Below, piece after piece: positions 1 to 5,618 of a DNA stretch of 8,274 nucleotides; position 1 is the first letter of the stretch; each line of letters begins with the position of its first letter. Under the pieces are notes generated by a model. The model was not told the DNA's origin. It ran no database searches and saw only the letters and a program-made list of their open reading frames with translations. Source of the stretch: an uncultured Lachnospiraceae bacterium (GTDB lineage: Bacteria > Bacillota > Clostridia > Lachnospirales > Lachnospiraceae); assembly GCA_910578175.1 (NCBI GenBank), contig CAJTPF010000006.1, positions 86,807 to 95,080 on the forward strand, written 5' to 3'. The translations under genes and the position numbers were made by a program.

Positions 1-1
1 T

Positions 2-1072
2 ATGTCGGGATATATCAAACATTTCGATCTTTTTCTATATGACGAGGGGTTTGTACTGCAGCTTCCGGTAAAGGAAAATCCCAATGTAGTTCCTGACTTT
101 CAGCCCCAGAATAAATTATTTCAGGTGCTAAAGGAATCGGAACACTGGGGGAAGATGTTGGAAGTAGATACGGTAGGAGCCCTGAACGAACAGATTTCCA
201 AAGGAAATATCAAGGATATCATTTTAGTGGCGGAGGCGCTGCAGGAGAAAAAAATAGCGGAACAGCCTTTAAAGAAATTTATTATGATTGCCGGCCCGTC
301 TTCTTCCGGAAAGACCAGTTTTTCCCACCGGCTCAGTATCCAGCTTCGGGCCAACGGTCTGAAACCCCGGACTATCGGGGTGGATGATTATTTTGTTGAC
401 CGGGAGTTTACACCCAGGGATGAAAAGGGGGATTATGATTTTGAGAGGCTGGAAGCTATTGATGTGGAACAGTTTAATAAGGATATGATTTCTTTATCCA
501 ACGGTGAAAAAGTCCTTATGCCCACATATAATTTTATAACCGGAAAGCGTGAATATAAAGGAAGGGTTATGGAACTGGGACTGGATGATATTCTTGTGAT
601 TGAGGGAATTCACGGTATCAATGACAGATTATCCTATGCATTGCCGCAGGAAAGCAAATTTAAAATATATATCAGTGCGCTTACACAGTTAAATGTGGAT
701 GAACATAACAGAATACCTACAACCGACGGCAGACTGATCCGCAGGATGGTAAGGGATGCACGGACCAGAGGGATTTCTGCGGTAGAAACCATTAATCGCT
801 GGCAGTCGGTAAGAAACGGGGAAGAAAGTTATATTTTTCCGTTTCAGGAAGCCGCCGATGTTATGTTTAATTCAGCTCTGATCTATGAATTATCAGTCTT
901 AAAACAGTATGCGGAACCTCTGCTCTTTGGAATTCCCAGGGAAGCGCCGGAATATGTGGAAGCAAACCGTCTGCTAAAGTTTCTTGATTATTTTCTGGGC
1001 GTAGGTACCGAAGATATACCAAATAATTCACTGGTAAGGGAATTTGTAGGCGGAAGTTGTTTTAATGTTTAG
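2..1072 (+). CDS. Nucleoside (uridine-kinase-like) kinase, C-terminal part, 5' end outside window
   Basis: This is the 3' part of a gene that runs in from beyond the left edge. The frame is open to base 1, so the methionine at position 2 is probably internal. The visible 356 residues carry a P-loop kinase domain of the uridine kinase/phosphoribulokinase type. Walker A, GPSSSGKT, lies at residues 98-105. It is followed by the substrate-region motif PTYNFITGKREY and the Walker B-like strand DILVIEGIHG. Residues 1-90 resemble the end of the threonyl-tRNA-synthetase-like domain that precedes the kinase domain in the roughly 550-residue clostridial nucleoside kinases; the TGS domain of that family would lie upstream. 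The expected role is cytosolic ATP-dependent phosphorylation of a nucleoside in salvage, but the exact substrate cannot be read from the sequence. No clear hairpin terminator follows the stop; the next 90 bases are T-rich and then hold the rnpB promoter. Confidence 0.85.
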   Translation: MSGYIKHFDLFLYDEGFVLQLPVKENPNVVPDFQPQNKLFQVLKESEHWGKMLEVDTVGALNEQISKGNIKDIILVAEALQEKKIAEQPLKKFIMIAGPSSSGKTSFSHRLSIQLRANGLKPRTIGVDDYFVDREFTPRDEKGDYDFERLEAIDVEQFNKDMISLSNGEKVLMPTYNFITGKREYKGRVMELGLDDILVIEGIHGINDRLSYALPQESKFKIYISALTQLNVDEHNRIPTTDGRLIRRMVRDARTRGISAVETINRWQSVRNGEESYIFPFQEAADVMFNSALIYELSVLKQYAEPLLFGIPREAPEYVEANRLLKFLDYFLGVGTEDIPNNSLVREFVGGSCFNV

Positions 1073-1129
1073 ATTTTTTTATGATTTTGTAATATTTTTG
1101 TATGGTGTAAAAATGAGGCATAAATCGTA

Positions 1130-1158
1130 TTTACAAAACATAGAAATAATGTTAAAGT
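1130..1158 (+). promoter_or_regulatory. Sigma-A type promoter of rnpB
   Basis: The -35 box TTTACA (1130-1135) and the -10 box TAAAGT (1153-1158) are separated by exactly 17 bases. The predicted start of transcription, about 7 bases on, falls at 1165, which is the first base of the P1 helix of RNase P RNA. The agreement between the promoter-predicted start and the structure-predicted 5' end supports both calls. Confidence 0.75.
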
Positions 1159-1164
1159 AGACAT

Positions 1165-1561
1165 GGTTGAGTAAGATAAATAATCGCAGCTGCTATAGTC
1201 GAAAGAACGCAGGTGAGGAAAGTCCGGGCTTCACAGGGCAGGATGCCGGATAACGTCCGGTGGAGGCGACTCCAAGGCAAGTGCAACAGAAATAAACCGC
1301 CGGAGATTAAGCGGGAGATAATATGCTTGAGAAGTATAAGCTTCGCTTAAACTCCTGGTAAGGGTGGAAAGGCAGTTTAAGAGACTACCGCCGGTATGGT
1401 AACATACCGGGCATATGTAAACCCCATCCGAAGCAAAACCGAACAGAAAGCAATGAAGCGGCCCGCTTGGCTTTCGGGTAGGTTGCTTGATTTTATTGGC
1501 AACAATGAAACTAGACAGATGATTATTGAAAACATAACCCGGCTTATCATTTTGCTCAACC
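1165..1561 (+). ncRNA. rnpB: RNase P RNA, bacterial type A
   Basis: This is the catalytic RNA of ribonuclease P, which removes 5' leaders from precursor tRNAs. The universally conserved block GAGGAAAGTCCGGGC is at 1215-1229 (5' strand of helix P4). The matching 3' block, containing AGATGATTA and then ACATAACCCGGCTTAT, is at about 1517-1547. Between them are other hallmarks: AAGTGCAACAGA, AAACCGCC, GGTAAGGGTGGAAAGG, GTAAACCCC and GGGTAGGTTGCTTGA. The ends are set by helix P1: GGTTGAG at 1165-1171 pairs with CTCAACC at 1555-1561. The length of about 397 nt and the internal organisation match type A (Escherichia coli-like) rather than the Bacillus type B. No U-tract terminator follows the P1 3' strand, so the 3' end is probably made by processing. 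An open frame inside the gene (1396-1581) is not considered coding. Confidence 0.96.
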
Positions 1562-1574
1562 AGACTAAGGATAT

Positions 1575-1582
1575 AAGGTGAT
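1575..1582 (+). promoter_or_regulatory. Ribosome binding site that fixes the deacetylase start
   Basis: AAGGTGAT is a long match to the anti-Shine-Dalgarno sequence. Its GG lies 8 bases before the ATG at 1587. The alternative in-frame GTG at 1578 lies inside this site and cannot use it, so 1587 is the chosen start. Confidence 0.75.
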
Positions 1583-1586
1583 AGAA

Positions 1587-2513
1587 ATGAAGAATAAGAT
1601 AAAGATATTAATTGCGTCGGTTATAATTGCAGTTGTTGTAATTATAATAGGAGTATTTGTTGGGACGACGGAATTAAAAGAGTCGGAGGATAGAGAACAG
1701 GATACAACAGAAGACATCAGTTCCGGTGAGACTACAGACACCGAAACAGAATCAGGAACAGAGACAACTGCGGATGATGTGACTTCAGATTCGGAATCAG
1801 CTACAAACAGTGAAACGACAACACAGGAAACGGAAACCCAGACGGAAATACAGACTACCCCCAACAGCGGTTTTGTGGATCAGAATCCGATCGGCAGTAC
1901 GATCGATCCGAACAAACCAATGGTGGCCCTTACGTTTGATGACGGTCCAGCCGGATCGAAGACGGGAAGACTGTTGGATGCACTGGAACAGTACGGGGCC
2001 CATGCTACGTTTTTCATTGTCGGAAACAGGATTCCGGGAGATGAAGAAAATATAAAAAGGGCGGCGGCTCTGGGTTGCGAAGTGGGCAATCATTCCAATT
2101 CCCATGCAAAACTGACAAGTCTGGATGATGCCTCCGTGGCTGGTGAGATTCATCCGGTGGCAGAAACCATAAAATCCCTTACCGGTCAAAGTACGGTGAT
2201 CTGCAGGCCACCGTATGGCGCTGTTGATGATAGGGTCCAGGCGGCTATCGATGCACCTGTTATATTGTGGTCTATTGATACCAGGGACTGGGAAACCAGA
2301 AATGCTGCTCAGACGGTTGCGAATATCCAGCAGAATGTCCAGGATGGAGATATCATTCTGATGCACGATATTCATGCCGAGAGCGTAGATGCGGCAGTGC
2401 AGATCATTCCATGGCTGCAGCAGCAGGGTTATCAGCTGGTAACCGTCAGTGAGCTGGCCTATTATAAGCGTGGCGGTTTGTCTAAGAATGAGAGGTATGG
2501 TTCGATTCGATAG
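1587..2513 (+). CDS. Membrane-anchored polysaccharide deacetylase (CE4/NodB family)
   Basis: The 308-residue protein has three parts. A short basic start and one hydrophobic segment (about residues 7-28) form an uncleaved anchor or signal. A linker from about 29 to 100 is very rich in Thr, Ser, Glu and Asp. A NodB domain (about 111-293) should lie outside the membrane. All five CE4 motifs are intact: TFDDGP (116-121, with catalytic base D118 and metal ligand D119), HSNSH (169-173, metal ligands H169 and H173), RPPYG (207-211), DTRDW (231-235) and LMHD (258-261, H260). The enzyme is therefore expected to be an active metal-dependent N- or O-deacetylase of a cell-wall polymer such as peptidoglycan GlcNAc or MurNAc; the substrate is inferred only from the family. 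The gene starts 25 bases after the mature end of rnpB, with no terminator between, which suggests read-through transcription. An upstream in-frame GTG (1578) is rejected because it overlaps the ribosome binding site. Confidence 0.92.
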   Translation: MKNKIKILIASVIIAVVVIIIGVFVGTTELKESEDREQDTTEDISSGETTDTETESGTETTADDVTSDSESATNSETTTQETETQTEIQTTPNSGFVDQNPIGSTIDPNKPMVALTFDDGPAGSKTGRLLDALEQYGAHATFFIVGNRIPGDEENIKRAAALGCEVGNHSNSHAKLTSLDDASVAGEIHPVAETIKSLTGQSTVICRPPYGAVDDRVQAAIDAPVILWSIDTRDWETRNAAQTVANIQQNVQDGDIILMHDIHAESVDAAVQIIPWLQQQGYQLVTVSELAYYKRGGLSKNERYGSIR

Positions 2514-2524
2514 TTTATATCTTA

Positions 2525-2569
2525 AAAAAACTGCAGTACAACGGTTTCATGGTTGTACTGCAGTTTTTT
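2525..2569. terminator. Bidirectional intrinsic terminator between the deacetylase gene and pyrI
   Basis: A perfect 12-bp stem, CTGCAGTACAAC (2531-2542) with GTTGTACTGCAG (2552-2563), encloses a 9-base loop. It is flanked by an A-tract (2524-2530) and a T-tract (2564-2569), which extend the pairing to 18 bp and give a U-run on either strand. It sits between convergent genes and can end transcription from both sides. The pyrI stop codon (complement of 2568-2570) lies within the T-tract. Confidence 0.92.
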
Positions 2570-2999
2570 ATAATCCGGCCGTATATTTTTCTTCACAATA
2601 TTTACATCTGTAAATTTCTTTTTCTTTGTCGGAGAGGACGAATATCTGGTCAAGTTCCTGCTCGATAGAAGTGATACATCTTGGATTTTTACATACGATC
2701 ACATTTCTAATAGTATTTGGCAACGTTAGTTTTTCTTTTTCACAGATCTTTCCATTCTGAATAATATTGACGGTGATATCATGGTCGATAAAACCAAGGA
2801 TATCCAGATCCACCAGATCAATGGACCCTTCAATTTTAATGATATCTTTCCGACCCATCTTTTCACTGCGTGCATTTTTTATGATCGCTACCTGACAGTC
2901 CAGTTTATCAAGACCGAGATATTTATAAATGGACATTGCCTTTCCGGCTTTTATATGGTCAAGAACAATTCCTTCATTAAGAGAACCAACATTTAACAT
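2568..2999 (-). CDS. pyrI: Aspartate carbamoyltransferase regulatory subunit
   Basis: PyrI is the non-catalytic chain of class B aspartate carbamoyltransferase. It binds nucleotide effectors and, through zinc, holds the catalytic trimers together in the cytosol. The 143-residue protein begins with the typical allosteric domain (NEGIVLDHIKAGKAM, residues 8-22). It ends with a zinc domain whose four cysteine ligands are all present: C103 and C108 (CKNPRC), and C132 and C135 (CKYC). The length is slightly under the 153 residues of the E. coli chain. The ATG at 2999 is preferred because AAGGTG (3011-3006) lies 8 bases upstream. A GTG at 3008 would add three residues and has only a weaker AAAGG. 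The gene follows pyrB after 49 bases on the same strand and ends in a shared bidirectional terminator. Confidence 0.95.
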   Translation of the reverse strand: MLNVGSLNEGIVLDHIKAGKAMSIYKYLGLDKLDCQVAIIKNARSEKMGRKDIIKIEGSIDLVDLDILGFIDHDITVNIIQNGKICEKEKLTLPNTIRNVIVCKNPRCITSIEQELDQIFVLSDKEKEIYRCKYCEEKYTAGL

Positions 3000-3048
3000 G
3001 AATGACACCTTACCTTTCCAATATGATTAATCCACAATCCGGTTCCGG

Positions 3049-3969
3049 TCAGTCTGCGGATATATCCAGCAGGGTTAAGATCAACGCCATCCGGACATAT
3101 ACGCCATACTGGACCTGTTTAAAATAGGCGGCGCGGTCATCGTCGTCCACTTCCACCGAAATTTCATTTACGCGGGGGAGCGGGTGCAGGACGAGCATAT
3201 CTTTGTTCGCATAGGCCATTTTTTCGGAATTTAAGATATAACTGTCCTTTAAACGGATATATTCTTCTTCATTAAAGAAACGTTCCCGCTGAACCCGGGT
3301 CATATATAAGATTTCCAGACTGCCGAGTACATCTTCCAAATGTTCCACTTCCTGATATTCCACACCGTTGGCATCCAGTACATCCTGTCGGATATAATCG
3401 GGAATCCGCAGTTCTTTCGGTGAAATCAGTACAAATTTAATACCCGGATACCGGACCAGTGCGTTGATCAGGGAATGAACTGTCCGTCCGAATTTCAGAT
3501 CTCCGCACAAGCCGATCACCAGATGATCCAGTCTGCCTTTTAATGATTTTATCGTCATAAGGTCGGTAAGTGTCTGGGTCGGATGCTGATGGCCGCCATC
3601 TCCGGCGTTGATCACCGGAATGGAGGACCTGGAAGCTGCCACTAAAGGCGCGCCTTCTTTTGGATGTCTCATGGCGCATATATCAGCATAACAGGAAATG
3701 ATCCGGATGGTATCCGATACGCTTTCACCTTTGGAAGCGGAGCTGGAATCGGCAGAAGAAAAACCTAATACGTTACCGCCGAGATTCAGCATTGCAGCTT
3801 CGAAACTAAGACGGGTACGGGTACTAGGTTCATAAAAAAGAGTTGCTAATTTTTTTCCTTTGCAGATATCTTTATATTTCTCAGGATTATGTTCAATATC
3901 TGTTGCCAGGTTTAATAATGTATCAAGTTCTTCAACAGAAAAATCCAACGGACTAAGTAAATGACGCAT
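3049..3969 (-). CDS. pyrB: Aspartate carbamoyltransferase catalytic subunit
   Basis: PyrB makes N-carbamoyl-aspartate from carbamoyl phosphate and aspartate, the committed step of pyrimidine synthesis. The 306-residue chain is close to the usual 305-311. Active-site signatures are complete: EPSTRTR (47-53, carbamoyl phosphate binding), the mobile loop lysine in SASKGES (K70), HPTQTL (119-124), GDLKFGRTVHSL (146-157) and HPLPRVNEI (252-260). The start is placed at the ATG at 3969 because GGAGG (3978-3974) lies just upstream and the family begins at this point (MRHLLS). An ATG 75 bases further out (4044) lies inside the promoter -35 region and would add 25 residues unlike the family. The gene is co-transcribed with pyrI. 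The leader RNA would be only about 40 bases, so a long PyrR-type attenuator is not visible. Confidence 0.97.
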   Translation of the reverse strand: MRHLLSPLDFSVEELDTLLNLATDIEHNPEKYKDICKGKKLATLFYEPSTRTRLSFEAAMLNLGGNVLGFSSADSSSASKGESVSDTIRIISCYADICAMRHPKEGAPLVAASRSSIPVINAGDGGHQHPTQTLTDLMTIKSLKGRLDHLVIGLCGDLKFGRTVHSLINALVRYPGIKFVLISPKELRIPDYIRQDVLDANGVEYQEVEHLEDVLGSLEILYMTRVQRERFFNEEEYIRLKDSYILNSEKMAYANKDMLVLHPLPRVNEISVEVDDDDRAAYFKQVQYGVYVRMALILTLLDISAD

Positions 3970-3972
3970 ATT

Positions 3973-3978
3973 TCCTCC
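3973..3978 (-). promoter_or_regulatory. Ribosome binding site of pyrB
   Basis: On the minus strand the sequence GGAGGA precedes the ATG at 3969 by three to four bases. It decides against the longer frame that begins at 4044. Confidence 0.7.
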
Positions 3979-4015
3979 AATCTGCCACGTGGGTGTGGTA
4001 CAAGCTTTGTTTATT

Positions 4016-4044
4016 ATATTAATATATGTTTGGGCGAAATGCAA
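4016..4044 (-). promoter_or_regulatory. Probable promoter of pyrB-pyrI
   Basis: On the minus strand the -35 box TTGCAT (4044-4039) and the -10 box TAATAT (4021-4016) are 17 bases apart. The predicted transcript starts near 4009 and gives a leader of about 40 bases. An overlapping TATAAT three bases further downstream is an alternative -10 box but would have a 20-base spacer. Confidence 0.65.
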
Positions 4045-4058
4045 TAAAAATATATGTT
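4021..4058. repeat. Pair of 10-bp direct repeats spanning the pyrB -35 box
   Basis: AATATATGTT occurs at 4021-4030 and again at 4049-4058, each followed closely by TTTGGG or TTGGG. The copies start 28 bases apart and bracket the pyrB -35 box, so they could be a regulator site. In such AT-rich DNA, chance is a real alternative. Confidence 0.35.
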
Positions 4059-4086
4059 AAGTTTGGGAATAGTAAACAATTAAGAA

Positions 4087-4115
4087 TTTACAAAGACATA
4101 TGCCTGTGTTATCAT
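4087..4115 (+). promoter_or_regulatory. Probable promoter of the Tad-like operon
   Basis: TTTACA (4087-4092) and TATCAT (4110-4115) are 17 bases apart. A TG one base before the -10 box (4107-4108) makes an extended -10 element. The predicted start is near 4122, leaving a leader of about 40 bases before GAGGGGTGA. A perfect TATAAT at 4115-4120 lacks a -35 box at normal spacing. The promoter is divergent from that of pyrBI, with 42 bases between the two -35 boxes. Confidence 0.65.
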
Positions 4116-4164
4116 ATAATATATCTCAAATAACAAATTAAAAAGTGATTATAAAGAGGGGTGA

Positions 4165-4228
4165 ATGAAGTACGAAAACACAAAGAATCTGCTTTGCCGG
4201 AAGCAGCTATAAAGACTTTGTTTTTTAC
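4165..4228 (+). other. Probable 5' coding part of the next gene, with an apparent one-base frame break
   Basis: A good ribosome binding site, GAGGGGTGA (4156-4164), leads into ATG 4165, but this frame stops after 15 codons at 4210-4212. The frame of the downstream gene is open from 4169 and, ahead of its first ATG (4229), encodes RICFAGSSYKDFVFY. That is the expected first strand, loop and helix start of a MinD-like fold. It has no ATG, GTG or TTG of its own upstream of 4229. Removing one base near the A-run at 4175-4178 would join ATG 4165 to this frame and give a start such as MKYETQRICFAGSS. Possible explanations are a real mutation, a sequencing or assembly error, an unusual start codon (ACG at 4172), or recoding. 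A 15-residue leader peptide coupled to the ATG at 4229 is less likely. Confidence 0.55.
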
Positions 4229-4834
4229 ATGGCGCTTTTATTAAATAATCTGGAACACCGTGTTCTGATTAACGATAAATCTTCCAGGCAGGATTTTATG
4301 ACAATGTTTTCAGATTATGATCTGAAGGAACGGTTACTTACATATCGAAACATTGATTTTTATTTTGGCGAATGCAGAGGCGAAGATTATGATTTTATCC
4401 TGGATTATATAGGGGATTTAAACTGTCTGAAACAGGCTGGCGCCTATCGGTATATCATTATAAATTCTTCTATGGGCCGGCAGGAGATATTAGACAATCT
4501 GAAACAGGCAGTTTGTCTGAAGAAAGAAACATTGCTGGTAATAAGGGATACTACCGGAGGCGGAAAAGACAGAAAATATTTAAAACAGCACTATATGAAA
4601 TACATGAGTATCGTATCATGTCTGTATGAAATTCCGTTGGATTATTCCGATAAAGATTATCAGACAGAAATGGATTATGCAGGCTTTGTACAGTTTAGAT
4701 ATCTTTCTCAGAAATATTGTAAAACACTGATAAAGATTGCCGGAATCCTGACGGGAAAACCGGAACAAACGGTAGAGAAGGCGTTAAAATATGCAAAGGA
4801 GGGGAAAGTATTTGATAATAGGGTTCTGGAGTGA
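4229..4834 (+). CDS. MinD/ParA-like protein without a P-loop, first gene of Tad-like operon
   Basis: From the first in-frame ATG this is a 201-residue soluble protein with no signal peptide or clear membrane segment. I do not recognise a named family. The order RICFAG / helix / HRVLIND (the first part encoded upstream of this ATG), followed by YRYIIINSS and ETLLVIRD strands, suggests a Rossmann-like MinD/ParA fold. The nucleotide loop region reads AGSSYKDF and has no Walker A. The start at 4229 is doubtful: no ribosome binding site precedes it and coding sequence continues upstream, so the true protein is probably about 20 residues longer (see 4165-4228). It overlaps the next gene by 23 bases, which implies translational coupling. 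From the context a role in placing or regulating a Tad-like secretion machine, perhaps as partner of the following MinD/TadZ-like protein, is inferred. Confidence 0.7.
   Translation: MALLLNNLEHRVLINDKSSRQDFMTMFSDYDLKERLLTYRNIDFYFGECRGEDYDFILDYIGDLNCLKQAGAYRYIIINSSMGRQEILDNLKQAVCLKKETLLVIRDTTGGGKDRKYLKQHYMKYMSIVSCLYEIPLDYSDKDYQTEMDYAGFVQFRYLSQKYCKTLIKIAGILTGKPEQTVEKALKYAKEGKVFDNRVLE
4797..4803 (+). promoter_or_regulatory. Ribosome binding site selecting a TTG start
   Basis: AAGGAGG is a full-strength site 8 bases before the TTG at 4812. The in-frame ATG at 4791 lies upstream of and partly within the site and cannot use it. The site itself is inside the coding sequence of the preceding gene. 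Confidence 0.8.
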
Positions 4835-5618
4835 GCGGGCCGGCATCGGAAGTACCACATCCAATATGATCATTACAGGAGTCATGGCATCGAAGGGAAC
4901 AGACCGGGAGGTCATTCTTGTTCAGGGAAAATATGATACTTTAAAATTAGATTATGCATTTTCACCCAATATTCGGAATGATATATTAAAAGAAGATTTT
5001 GGTTATTATAATCATCCCGGGATTGATGATGTATTGGAAAAACACATGAATGATCTGTATACCCAGAAAGATTTTGATGAAAATCTGATCAGTGTAAATC
5101 AATCAAATCTTTTATATATGCCAGGAAGTATCAGAAATAATCCGGATCTGTTCCGACAGAAGTTTCAATGTGTCTCACAGCGGTTTCTGGAGGCGTTAAA
5201 AGGGCTTGATAAATTGATTTTTATTGAACTGGACAGCGGAATGGAAGGTCTGGGCCAGCATATGCTGAATCTTTTGGATTTGATCGTCATTAATATCGGA
5301 CAGGGGAGAACATCATTATATGATTTAAAGAAGCAGCCGGAATTTACGGAGAAATCATTGTTTCTGATGGGAAGATATGACAGCAACTCCAAATATAATG
5401 TAAAAAATCTGATACGCAGATATCATATAGATCAAGAGTCTGTTGCAGTGATTCCGTATAGTGTTAAGTATCAGGATTCAGTCAATGAGGGGAAAACCAT
5501 GGAATTTGTGGATAGAAATTATCAGTGTTTAAAACATGAGGAAGATTTCAGCTTTTTTAAAGAAGCTGAAAAAGCTTCAAAAATGATTCTTAAGAGGGTG
5601 AATGCTATTGGAACGTAA
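4812..5618 (+). CDS. TadZ/MinD-like protein with replaced Walker A lysine
   Basis: The 268-residue protein starts at TTG 4812 and has a MinD/ParA-like layout. The first strand, MIIGFWS, runs into ERAGIGSTTSN (8-18), which aligns with the deviant Walker A KGGxGKTT. Here the signature lysine is Arg9 and the phosphate-binding lysine is Ser14. A second strand, VILVQGKYD (34-42), the Walker B-like strand LIFIELDSG (135-143), LIVINIGQG (157-165) and VAVIPYS (211-217) follow the expected order. TadZ of Tad/Flp pilus systems is an atypical MinD relative that places the machine at the cell surface. The gene sits directly before a TadA-like ATPase, so TadZ-like is the best reading. With both lysines lost, ATP hydrolysis is doubtful. 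It overlaps its neighbours by 23 bases upstream and 17 bases downstream, a tight coupled operon. Confidence 0.75.
   Translation: MIIGFWSERAGIGSTTSNMIITGVMASKGTDREVILVQGKYDTLKLDYAFSPNIRNDILKEDFGYYNHPGIDDVLEKHMNDLYTQKDFDENLISVNQSNLLYMPGSIRNNPDLFRQKFQCVSQRFLEALKGLDKLIFIELDSGMEGLGQHMLNLLDLIVINIGQGRTSLYDLKKQPEFTEKSLFLMGRYDSNSKYNVKNLIRRYHIDQESVAVIPYSVKYQDSVNEGKTMEFVDRNYQCLKHEEDFSFFKEAEKASKMILKRVNAIGT

Noticed and set aside
1526..1550. Internal promoter at the end of rnpB (TTGAAA and TATCAT)
   Set aside because: The two boxes are only 13 bases apart, too close for a sigma-A promoter, and both lie in conserved RNase P RNA sequence.
1396..1581. 61-residue plus-strand frame
   Set aside because: It lies almost wholly within RNase P RNA, whose conserved blocks explain the sequence, and it has no ribosome binding site.
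1797..2375. 192-residue minus-strand frame opposite the deacetylase
   Set aside because: The plus strand encodes a complete CE4 domain with all motifs; the antisense translation has no recognisable domain or start signal.
3975..4005. CCACGTGG palindrome and nearby CCAC/GTGG pairing in the pyrB leader as an attenuator
   Set aside because: The stem is only about four base pairs with no U-tract, too weak to act as a terminator or a PyrR-binding structure.
3970..4044. 25-residue N-terminal extension of PyrB from ATG 4044
   Set aside because: It overlaps the promoter, lacks a ribosome binding site, and does not match the family start, which is reached at the well-placed ATG 3969.
4115..4120. Perfect TATAAT as the -10 box of the Tad-like operon
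   Set aside because: The nearest TTTACA is 22 bases upstream and the sequence at 17-18 bases is a poor -35. TTTACA-N17-TATCAT with an extended -10 is the better fit.
4165..4212. 15-codon open frame as a regulatory leader peptide
   Set aside because: It has a good ribosome binding site, but its bases also encode, in another frame, a plausible first strand of the downstream protein. There is no attenuator hairpin after it and no run of a single regulatory codon. A frame break explains it better, though a leader peptide is not excluded.
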